Source: an uncultured Prevotellamassilia sp. | GTDB taxonomy: Bacteria > Bacteroidota > Bacteroidia > Bacteroidales > Bacteroidaceae | Reading direction: 5' to 3' | Assembly (NCBI GenBank): GCA_934255485.1 | Contig: CAKQOG010000026.1 | Location: 1 to 35,505 of the forward strand | DNA: 35,505 nucleotides | In this document: in pieces, positions 24,527 to 31,097 of the stretch | How positions within the stretch are numbered: the first letter of the stretch is position 1 | Layout of the letters: every line of letters starts with the position of its first letter | The notes under the pieces: generated by a model | The model's input: the letters and a program-made list of their open reading frames with translations, nothing else | Databases searched by the model: none | What the model was told of the DNA's origin: nothing | Translations under genes and position numbers: made by a program

Positions 24527-24630
24527 ATCCTTTATATATTCTTTTTAAATAATTTATTGTTTCTCCTTTTCACGAAACAGAATGAGAGTTTTTATGCTCT
24601 CTACACTTTTCCTGCTTCGATATTTCATTA

Positions 24631-24638
24631 CAAAGTTA
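24631..24638 (-). promoter_or_regulatory. -7 box of ndh
   Basis: TAACTTTG on the minus strand, about 105 bases before the ndh ATG. No -33 TTTG lies at the usual distance. Confidence 0.45.
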
Positions 24639-24664
24639 CGGCTTATGAAGCAAAGGTGTTTAAT

Positions 24665-24700
24665 AAAAATGTAACAAATCATAAGATTTGTTACATTTTT
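24665..24700. terminator. Bidirectional terminator between CYTH gene and ndh
   Basis: Arms 24665-24680 and 24685-24700 form 16 perfect pairs (AAAAATGTAACAAATC) with a four-base loop ATAA, ending in T5 on either strand. It lies 70 bases after the CYTH stop. Confidence 0.9.
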
Positions 24701-24770
24701 ATATGATTACCCAATAAAGTGATACATGAATATTACAATGATAAAAAAAATATGTTGCAAACTTTTGCAA

Positions 24771-25241
24771 TTATTTCCACTCCTTAAAAGGATGTACGCG
24801 TAGCGACGAATTGTAATATTTGCGATCACCCGTTACCTCTTGGTCCAAAAAAGGGGCGCGTTCAAAGGGTTCATTTTCGCTTTTTAGCTCTACCTCTGCC
24901 ACTACCAACCCCTCGTTATCGCCATAAAATTCATCTACCTCATAAGTGTGATTACCAATTGGCACAAGCCAACGTGTTTTATCAACAATGCCTGGTTCGC
25001 ATAGCATCATCAGCGATAGAGCCTCATCAAGCGTAATTTCTTTTTCGAACTCATAACGCGAGAGTCCGCCATTTAATGAGGGACCTTTGATTGTCAAATA
25101 CCCCTTTTTGTCGCGAATGCGCACACGCACAGTTCTGCCCTTTGCACTGCATATATAGCCTTGTTTGATGCGGCTATGCGAAGTTGATAGCGACTTGTAA
25201 TCACCGTTTACTAAAAACTTTCGTTCTATTTCTAAAGCCAT
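24771..25241 (-). CDS. CYTH-domain protein
   Basis: A 156-residue cytoplasmic protein of the CYTH (CyaB/thiamine triphosphatase) superfamily. The hallmark ExExK motif is at the N-terminus (Glu4, Glu6, Lys8 in LEIERKFLV). The alternating charged strands of the triphosphate tunnel follow: RVRIRDKKGYLTIKG, RYEFEKEITLDEA, KTRWLVPIG, YEVDEFYGDNEGLVVAEVEL. Family members hydrolyse inorganic tripolyphosphate or other triphosphates, or more rarely cyclise ATP. The short single-domain form is usually a triphosphatase, and that is what I would expect here. A strong hairpin ends 22 bases upstream of its ATG, so its expression may depend on read-through from the prfB unit. Confidence 0.9.
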   Translation of the reverse strand: MALEIERKFLVNGDYKSLSTSHSRIKQGYICSAKGRTVRVRIRDKKGYLTIKGPSLNGGLSRYEFEKEITLDEALSLMMLCEPGIVDKTRWLVPIGNHTYEVDEFYGDNEGLVVAEVELKSENEPFERAPFLDQEVTGDRKYYNSSLRVHPFKEWK

Positions 25242-25262
25242 GAGTTTCTTATAAAAAATTTA

Positions 25263-25302
25263 GGTCTTGCATTCTCAATATTAGAAATGAGAACACAAGA
25301 CC
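25263..25302 (-). terminator. Terminator between the 47-residue ORF and the CYTH gene
   Basis: Outer arms GGTCTTG (25263-25269) and CAAGACC (25296-25302) enclose an inner TTCTCA/TGAGAA stem. On the minus strand TAAATTTTTTAT follows, overlapping the short 5' region of the CYTH gene. Confidence 0.85.
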
Positions 25303-25315
25303 ACGTTATTCTTCA

Positions 25316-25459
25316 TTAATTAGCAATTGCCCAATAAGCGGCCAATACCAACACTGCTATCAAAATAAGAGCAATGAATATGCCATTTACCACTCTGTTT
25401 GCTTGTCTTCTTTGCAGAGCTTCGCGAGCCTTGCGTTTTAAATTTCTTTTTTCGTTCAT
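25316..25459 (-). CDS. 47-residue single-span membrane protein
   Basis: An ATG at 25459 opens a 47-codon frame ending in TAA at 25316. The N-terminal 20 residues are basic (MNEKRNLKRKAREALQRRQ), and the rest is one hydrophobic span (VVNGIFIALILIAVLVLAAYWAIAN). The positive-inside rule predicts N-in with a C-terminal tail anchor. It starts 25 bases after prfB stops and is followed directly by a terminator, so gene order and spacing support a real gene cotranscribed with prfB. I do not recognise the family and see no enzyme motif. Confidence 0.7.
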   Translation of the reverse strand: MNEKRNLKRKAREALQRRQANRVVNGIFIALILIAVLVLAAYWAIAN

Positions 25460-25484
25460 GGTAAAGATATATTTATGTTATTTG

Positions 25485-26603
25485 TTATTCGTTTCCTTTT
25501 TCTGAAAACTCCATCAAGTAGGCCTTGATAAAGCCATCAATCTTACCATCCATCACACCATTTACATCGCTTGTTTGATAACCTGTGCGGTGATCTTTCA
25601 CTCGTCGGTCGTCGAATACATAACTACGTATTTGGCTACCCCACTCTATCTTCTTCTTGCCAGCCTCTATTTTGGCTTGCTCAGCCTTGCGCTTTTGCAA
25701 AGCACGGTCATAGAGTTGTGAGCGCAACAAACGCATGGCATTTTCACGATTTTCGAGCTGCTTACGGCTTTCGGTGTTCTCAATAAGAATTTCTTCTTCC
25801 TCTCCTGTATCGGGGTCGGTGTATTGGTAGCGAAGACGTACACCCGTTTCAACCTTATTGACATTCTGACCACCCGCACCGCCTGAACGGAACAAGTCCC
25901 ATGATATTTTAGAAGGGTCTACATACACCTCTATTGTATCGTCTACCAACGGAGTTACAAACACTGAGGCGAAAGATGTCATACGTTTTCCTTGAGCATT
26001 ATAGGGCGATACACGCACAAGGCGGTGCACGCCATTCTCACTCTTTAGATAACCATAGGCACTATCGCCCTCAATCTCCATAGTGACGGTTTTAATGCCA
26101 GCCTCATCACCATCTTGCAAATGAGATATGGTGCATTTGTAACCATGCGCTTCTGCATAACGCATATACATACGCATAAGCATTGATGCCCAATCTTGAC
26201 TTTCGGTACCACCAGCACCCGAATTAATCTTCAGTACACACGACATTTGGTCCTCTTCTTGACGCAACATGTTGCGCAGTTCGAGCGCCTCTATTGCATC
26301 TATGCATTTGGTGTAATCTGCGTCTACCTCCTCCTCAGTCACCATTTCTTCTTTATAGAAGTCGAATGCAAGTGCAAGTTCGTCTACAAGTGTCTTTACA
26401 TGCTTATAACCTTCAATCCATTTTTCAATGCCTTTTACCTTCTTCATTTGTTCTTCGGCACGTTTAGCATCGTCCCAAAAGCCTGGGTCTTGCGTACGCA
26501 ACTGTTCTTCTTCGAGTTGCATTTTTTTTGCATCAATGTCGAGGTAGCGATGCAAAGCCTCTACACGGTTTTGGGCATCTTTTAGTTGATCGGAGGTTAT
26601 CAT
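25485..26603 (-). CDS. prfB: Peptide chain release factor 2
   Basis: This factor recognises UAA and UGA stop codons and triggers release of the finished protein. The 372 residues have the GGQ hydrolysis motif at 244-246 (RSGGAGGQNVNK). The stop-recognition tripeptide position reads Ser-Pro-Tyr (199-201, VSPYNAQGKRMTSF) where Escherichia coli RF2 has Ser-Pro-Phe. In many bacteria prfB needs a programmed +1 frameshift at an early in-frame UGA. Here the equivalent Leu21 codon (CTC) is followed directly by GAC for Asp22, so the frame is continuous and this autoregulation is missing. The 47-residue membrane protein follows 25 bases downstream. Confidence 0.97.
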   Translation of the reverse strand: MITSDQLKDAQNRVEALHRYLDIDAKKMQLEEEQLRTQDPGFWDDAKRAEEQMKKVKGIEKWIEGYKHVKTLVDELALAFDFYKEEMVTEEEVDADYTKCIDAIEALELRNMLRQEEDQMSCVLKINSGAGGTESQDWASMLMRMYMRYAEAHGYKCTISHLQDGDEAGIKTVTMEIEGDSAYGYLKSENGVHRLVRVSPYNAQGKRMTSFASVFVTPLVDDTIEVYVDPSKISWDLFRSGGAGGQNVNKVETGVRLRYQYTDPDTGEEEEILIENTESRKQLENRENAMRLLRSQLYDRALQKRKAEQAKIEAGKKKIEWGSQIRSYVFDDRRVKDHRTGYQTSDVNGVMDGKIDGFIKAYLMEFSEKGNE

Positions 26604-26713
26604 GTATAATGTATTGTTGTTTTAAGAATGAGTTGTAAATGAAATAATAATATAGTGCAAATGCGTAAAGGGATAGCTAATTGTTCACCTATGCACAGCG
26701 AGGCATGCAAGCA

Positions 26714-28555
26714 CTATTTGTTTGCAGCATTTTCAGCATCTGCATATATTTTTTCGATAGCATCAGCATAGTGCTCATAAACCACACGGCGACGCACCTT
26801 AAGCGTATTTGTTAGTTCACCATTATCCATGGTGAAAGGGTGTGGCAATAAGATAAAATGCTTTATCTGCTCATAATGTGCAAGGTCTTGTTGCAAAGTT
26901 TCGATGCGTTCGGTAAAGAACTTTATAATCTGCGGATGCTCACACAAGTCTTCGCGTGAGGTATAATCTATGCCTTGTTGTTTAGCATAATCCTCAACAA
27001 GTTTATAACTTGGCACGATGAGAGCACTTACAAACTTGCGTTTGTCTGCAACGATAACCACCTGGTCGAAATAGCGGTCGAGCACAAGCTTCGATTCTAT
27101 CATCTGTGGTGCTATATACTTACCATTAGATGTTTTGAATAAATCTTTTATACGCTCTCGCAAAAAGAGTTCTCCATTCTTCATATACCCTGCATCGCCC
27201 GTATGGAACCAGCCATCGGCATCGATAGCATCTTTTGTCAAAGAGTCCTTTTTGTAATAGCCTGGAGTTATTGTTTTGCCACGAAGCAATATTTCATCAT
27301 TCTCTCCAAACTTTATTTCAATTTTGTCGATTAGTCTGCCCACCGAACCCAACGTAACAGGTTTACCTGGCACATCGCACGATACTGTGGCAAGGCTTTC
27401 GGTTAAACCATAGCCTACCACCATATTGATACCAGCCGCATGTACAAACTTTTCTACCTCAGGCGACACTGCTGCTCCTGCTGTAGGGAAGAAGTTGGCA
27501 CGTTCAAGGCCAAGCGTCTTACGTAGAAGTTTTATAATAGTTTGGTCGTAGAGCTTATATTGTAATGCCAAACCGAGCGGAGCGGGTTTACATTTCGACT
27601 TATAGTTTACCCAATAACGTTGCCCAACTTCGAGTGCTTCGCGTATGAGTTTACGCTCCATGAATGAACCATTCTCCATTTTTTCGAGCACAGCTTGGTA
27701 TACCTTTTCCCAAAAGCGTGGTACAGCACTCATACAAGTGGGGTGTACCTCTTGCATAGAACGTTGTACATCGGCAGGACGAAGATTAACGCATTGCAAT
27801 GCGCCCTCGGTTAGTCCTAAATAGCACCACGCACGTTCAAAGATATGCGTATAGGGCAAGAAATTTAAGAACACATCGTTTTCACTCAATGGCAATACTG
27901 CATCGTTCACGCGGAGCCCCTCATGATACTGTCCGTAAGTGAGCATAACGCCCTTACTCTGCCCTGTGGTACCACTAGTGTAGAGTATGTTGCATAGGTC
28001 TTCGTAATTAGCATCGGCTTGGCGCTTTCTGTATTCTGTCTTCAAGTCATCGGTAATGCCACCTTGTAGTTCTTCTTTGATAAAATCATCAAAATAAACA
28101 GAGAAATGGTCATTGCTATCTTTCTTTACTGAACGATCGAAGATTATTATTTTTTCAAGCGACTGTGCCACAGAGATTACGCTGAAAGCTATGTCGTATT
28201 GTTGTTGCTCGCCTACAAAAAGGAAACGCACTTGTGCATCGTTTATCATGTAGGTAACCTGAGCTGCACTACTTGTGGCATAGAATGGTATGGTAACAGC
28301 TCTTATGCCATAGGCACCAAAGTCTACGTAGTGAGTTTCAGGTTTATTTTGCGAGAATACAGCTATATTTTCTTGCACTTTAACGCCCATGCGTAAAAGT
28401 GCAAATGATACCTTCTGAACGCTGAGAGCAAACTGCTTCCACGAAATTGGTATCCACTTTCCGAGTGAGTAGTCGCGGTAGCTTAGCGCTGGTTTATCGC
28501 CGTATTTCTTGGCTTGCTCTAATATTAACTTTGAAAGGTGACAATTGTTTTGCAT
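26714..28555 (-). CDS. Long-chain fatty acid--CoA ligase (AMP-forming)
   Basis: This enzyme activates fatty acids with ATP and CoA, through an acyl-adenylate. The ATP/AMP signature ILYTSGTTGQSKGVMLTYGQ lies near residues 190-210. VVGYGLTESLATVSCDVPG, DGWFHTGDAGYM and the hinge RIKDLFKTSNGKYIAPQMIE follow, so the N- and C-terminal domains are complete, including the conserved Lys in the last motif. The ATG at 28555 (MQNNCHLSKLILEQ) fits the usual start; an in-frame ATG at 28582 would add nine residues and cannot be excluded. No export signal is seen. It is flanked by its own promoter box and lies 110 bases upstream of prfB. Confidence 0.93.
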   Translation of the reverse strand: MQNNCHLSKLILEQAKKYGDKPALSYRDYSLGKWIPISWKQFALSVQKVSFALLRMGVKVQENIAVFSQNKPETHYVDFGAYGIRAVTIPFYATSSAAQVTYMINDAQVRFLFVGEQQQYDIAFSVISVAQSLEKIIIFDRSVKKDSNDHFSVYFDDFIKEELQGGITDDLKTEYRKRQADANYEDLCNILYTSGTTGQSKGVMLTYGQYHEGLRVNDAVLPLSENDVFLNFLPYTHIFERAWCYLGLTEGALQCVNLRPADVQRSMQEVHPTCMSAVPRFWEKVYQAVLEKMENGSFMERKLIREALEVGQRYWVNYKSKCKPAPLGLALQYKLYDQTIIKLLRKTLGLERANFFPTAGAAVSPEVEKFVHAAGINMVVGYGLTESLATVSCDVPGKPVTLGSVGRLIDKIEIKFGENDEILLRGKTITPGYYKKDSLTKDAIDADGWFHTGDAGYMKNGELFLRERIKDLFKTSNGKYIAPQMIESKLVLDRYFDQVVIVADKRKFVSALIVPSYKLVEDYAKQQGIDYTSREDLCEHPQIIKFFTERIETLQQDLAHYEQIKHFILLPHPFTMDNGELTNTLKVRRRVVYEHYADAIEKIYADAENAANK

Positions 28556-28660
28556 ATCATGCAGGTTTAAGGGGAAAAACATACAATGCCATTAAGCATT
28601 TTCGTAAAAACTATTTATACATATGGCTTTGTTATTGTTTTTACCAAACGTTCGCTATCG

Positions 28661-28692
28661 CAAAGTTATTTATTTTCTTTTAATCTAACAAC
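28661..28692 (-). promoter_or_regulatory. Promoter of the acyl-CoA ligase gene
   Basis: On the minus strand TAACTTTG (plus 28661-28668) lies 20 bases downstream of GTTG (plus 28689-28692), one base off the TTTG -33 consensus. Confidence 0.55.
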
Positions 28693-28750
28693 TTTTACCT
28701 ATTTTATATTCAAAGCTATATATTAGATTTTTGTTAATTCTTTACTTACT

Positions 28751-28984
28751 TTAATGCTTGCACACCTTTGACGTATCAACCGTAAATTGGCTTTCTGCTA
28801 CGGGCATAAACTTACCTTTTGCTGCAAGAAAGTCTACCAATTCGGTGGCTGTCATATCGGTGGCAGAGCAAGTAAAGAAGTGTTCTGATTTACCAAAACG
28901 TGCTTCTATAGCACTAACTAACTCTGCTTTTGTTTTATAGCTGTTTCCTTCCATCATGTGGAGTACTTCATGTCCGTGTGTCAT
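28751..28984 (-). CDS. yecH: YecH family (DUF2492) metal-binding-like protein
   Basis: This 77-residue protein closely resembles the Escherichia coli YecH pattern: THGHEVLHMMEGNSYKT at the start, IEARFGKSEHFFTCSATDMTATELVDFLAAKGKF in the middle and a terminal CKH. His3, His5, the central Cys and the last Cys-Lys-His are candidate metal ligands. The function of the family is not established. It is the last gene of a probable three-gene unit: flavin reductase, 96-residue unknown, yecH, with gaps of 32 and 39 bases. I see no clear terminator after it. Confidence 0.85.
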   Translation of the reverse strand: MTHGHEVLHMMEGNSYKTKAELVSAIEARFGKSEHFFTCSATDMTATELVDFLAAKGKFMPVAESQFTVDTSKVCKH

Positions 28985-29023
28985 AATAATAGTCTCTTGT
29001 TTTTACTTATTACAAAATGCTAT

Positions 29024-29314
29024 TTAAACTGTAATGGGCACTTCAACGTTTGTATCTGGCCACATAGGTTGATAGATTAATGGGAGGGGATATCCCCCGA
29101 CCCCACTCCAATCAATGCGCTTAAGAGCATTAAAATCGGGCTTACCAAAGTCAAAAGAGCGACCATAAAGCAATATACAATGGCGCGACTCATCGATAGC
29201 CCATACGCCACCCCCATAGGGACACAACTCGTCTACATCAAGCAGTTCGCGATGAAGGTATACGTGACCAAATTTCAGTACACCATTTTGATTGATGATA
29301 AATTTTTGATACAT
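29024..29314 (-). CDS. Conserved-looking hypothetical protein, 96 residues
   Basis: I do not recognise this protein. It is soluble, acidic to neutral, rich in aromatic residues (MYQKFIINQNGVLKFGHVYLHRELL ... GVWAIDESRHCILLYGRSFDFGKPDF ... IDWSGVGGYPLPLIYQP). The alternating hydrophobic pattern suggests a small beta-sheet fold. There is no signal peptide or membrane segment. Tight spacing to the flavin reductase (32 bases upstream) and yecH (39 bases downstream) on the same strand, and codon use like its neighbours, support it as a real gene. Its function is unknown. Confidence 0.8.
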   Translation of the reverse strand: MYQKFIINQNGVLKFGHVYLHRELLDVDELCPYGGGVWAIDESRHCILLYGRSFDFGKPDFNALKRIDWSGVGGYPLPLIYQPMWPDTNVEVPITV

Positions 29315-29346
29315 TGCTTTTTTAGCATTTGGTGGTTATTTTGTTT

Positions 29347-29865
29347 TTACTTTTCGTAAACGTTTACGATTTCTACGATGTACATTGTATGGAAAGAGCC
29401 CCCTGGCTTGTTGTTATACCAACGCTCAAGTGCTTCTTTATCAAGAAATTGCTCGGGCTTAAATTCTGAACGGAACATTTTGCGAGCCTCAATGGTAAGT
29501 CGCGATTGCTCAAAGCCTATAGTGCCATGTTCGGTTTCTACGGGTACAAGTCCAGTCTCTTTTACCTTATCATAATCGCGTCCTGACTTTGTACCACAGA
29601 AGTTGTAAATGCCACGCATATCTTCTGTATTGCCCAAAAACGACAATGTTAGATATTCATTATCTTCTATCAATGGGTATGTGTGACGCTCTGGGCGGAT
29701 AAAAACAAATGCTACTGGCTTATTCCACAACCAGCCGATGCCGCCCCAAGAGGCTGTCATCATGTTAAAATTATCTTTATTACCTGCTGTTACGAGCATC
29801 CATTCTTTACCTATAAGTTCGAATACATTTTCTTTGGCTATTGCTTCTATTGTTGATTTCTTCAT
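29347..29865 (-). CDS. Flavin reductase-like (FMN-binding split barrel) protein
   Basis: 172 residues from the ATG at 29865; the frame continues five codons up to a TTG, which is rejected. The flavoredoxin/flavin reductase-like fold is recognised by ELIGKEWMLVTAGNKDNFNMMTASWGGIGWLWNKPVAFVFIRPERHTYPLIEDNEYLTLSFLG; the NMMTASWGG loop and the IRPERHT segment are the expected FMN contacts. Family members reduce flavins with NAD(P)H or act as electron carriers. It is first in a unit with a 96-residue unknown and yecH. Its -7 box TATCTTTG (plus 29910-29917) directly abuts the T-run of the preceding terminator. Confidence 0.88.
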   Translation of the reverse strand: MKKSTIEAIAKENVFELIGKEWMLVTAGNKDNFNMMTASWGGIGWLWNKPVAFVFIRPERHTYPLIEDNEYLTLSFLGNTEDMRGIYNFCGTKSGRDYDKVKETGLVPVETEHGTIGFEQSRLTIEARKMFRSEFKPEQFLDKEALERWYNNKPGGSFHTMYIVEIVNVYEK

Positions 29866-29909
29866 TGTGTTTTTATGCAATAAGTTGTTATACTATTTTT
29901 GTGGTTTTG

Positions 29910-29917
29910 CAAAGATA
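29910..29917 (-). promoter_or_regulatory. -7 box of the flavin reductase unit
   Basis: TATCTTTG on the minus strand, 45 bases before the ATG at 29865. It directly follows the T-run of the terminator at 29920-29952. No -33 TTTG is seen. Confidence 0.55.
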
Positions 29918-29919
29918 CA

Positions 29920-29952
29920 AAAAGAGCAGTGAATGCACTCCACTGCCCTTTT
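29920..29952 (-). terminator. Terminator of the nucleotidyltransferase gene
   Basis: Arms 29920-29931 and 29941-29952 form 12 pairs (one G-U on the minus strand; core GGGCAGTG/CACTGC). TTTTTGT follows on the minus strand. Confidence 0.85.
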
Positions 29953-29989
29953 TATTATTTAATTTATTTGTGTTGCTAATGCTTCTGGA

Positions 29990-30901
29990 TTAGAACATCT
30001 TTTCGGGATATACGCCTTCGTCAGCAAGTTTTTGAAATTTCTCTACTACGCCTGGACGATCCTCAGGATAAGTAACACCAAACCACTTAGAAGTGGTATC
30101 AAGCACTTCGCAAGTAGCTTGACCTGTCTTAATCAAGTGGTCTACCATAAGAGGAATAAAGAACTCACTCTTAAGGTTCTCAATGTTCTTAGGATCTGAA
30201 AGGAATGTTTTGAAGAACTCATTGCTGTGCTTGAAGTAGTCGGGAGTAAAGCCCCAGAAGTTCATTGACACAGGAGTTGTATCGGGAATTGAAACCCATT
30301 CATCATTGTCGTCAAGATATTTAACAACGCCATCGAAACGTTGAATCTTTGTACGTTCTACTACTGATGTAAGGTGATGATTTGCATCGTTTTCGCAAAT
30401 ACCACGGCTAACGGTACCGCTATCAGAGAGTGTATTGCCTACGCGGAAACCAACCATTGCATATTTGCCTGTTGAACCTTCGGGGAGCTCGCTGAGCCAT
30501 TTGCCCATTACCTTGAATGCATCGCGATCGTAGAAGTCGTCGCAGTTGAGCACTGCAAATGGCTCATTGATTACGCTTTCGCCCATCATCAATGCGTGGT
30601 TAGTACCCCATGGTTTTGTACGGCCTTCAGGACATGTGAAACCTTCAGGAAGGGCATCAAGGCTTTGGAATACAAGTTCGCAAGGAATGTGACCCTCGTA
30701 TTTTGAAAGTACTATGCGACGGAAATCGTCTTCGAAATCCTTACGGATAACGAATACTAACTTACCAAAACCTGCATGGATTGCGTCGTAGATTGAATAA
30801 TCCATAATGGTTTCACCATGAGGACCAAGTTCGTCCAATTGCTTCAAGCCACCATAACGGCTGCCCATACCTGCTGCCAAAAGAAATAGTGTAGGTTTCA
30901 T
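29990..30901 (-). CDS. Sugar-phosphate nucleotidyltransferase family protein
   Basis: The protein has 303 residues. The N-terminal LLAAGMGSRYGGLKQLDELGPHGETIMDYSIYDA (about 7-40) is the nucleotide-binding signature of the sugar nucleotidyltransferase superfamily (GxGxR and a downstream Lys). AVLNCDDFYDRDAF carries the acidic metal-binding pair. These enzymes couple NTP to sugar-1-phosphates for cell-envelope glycans. The substrate is not clear from the sequence: it could be a UTP- or other NTP-specific enzyme. The lack of a hexapeptide-repeat C-terminal domain argues against GlmU. It has its own -7 box and a terminator, so it is monocistronic. Confidence 0.88.
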   Translation of the reverse strand: MKPTLFLLAAGMGSRYGGLKQLDELGPHGETIMDYSIYDAIHAGFGKLVFVIRKDFEDDFRRIVLSKYEGHIPCELVFQSLDALPEGFTCPEGRTKPWGTNHALMMGESVINEPFAVLNCDDFYDRDAFKVMGKWLSELPEGSTGKYAMVGFRVGNTLSDSGTVSRGICENDANHHLTSVVERTKIQRFDGVVKYLDDNDEWVSIPDTTPVSMNFWGFTPDYFKHSNEFFKTFLSDPKNIENLKSEFFIPLMVDHLIKTGQATCEVLDTTSKWFGVTYPEDRPGVVEKFQKLADEGVYPEKMF

Positions 30902-31007
30902 TTTGCTATGAAAGATTGTTTATGTTGTTAGATGTTTTAATTGTCTGTATGCGCGTCATAGTTAGTTACAAAAGTTCATTTGCCCCGTCTTTGCTATAAA
31001 CGCTTTG

Positions 31008-31015
31008 CAAAAGTA
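31008..31015 (-). promoter_or_regulatory. -7 box of the nucleotidyltransferase gene
   Basis: TACTTTTG on the minus strand, about 107 bases before the ATG at 30901. It follows closely after the terminator of the FAD oxidoreductase gene. Confidence 0.5.
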
Positions 31016-31023
31016 GAAAAAAA

Positions 31024-31041
31024 ATGATAAACGGGTATCAT
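31024..31041 (-). terminator. Short terminator of the FAD oxidoreductase gene
   Basis: On the minus strand ATGATA-cccgtt-TATCAT (6 pairs) is followed by TTTTTTTT. The stem is short, so efficiency may be low. Confidence 0.6.
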
Positions 31042-31097
31042 CTTTTTGTCTTTATTTTACGCATAAAATGTTTGAATACCACATGCGACTACATTTT

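Noticed and set aside
26400..26603. Programmed +1 frameshift in prfB
   Set aside because: The frame is continuous through the usual shift site, with no in-frame UGA.
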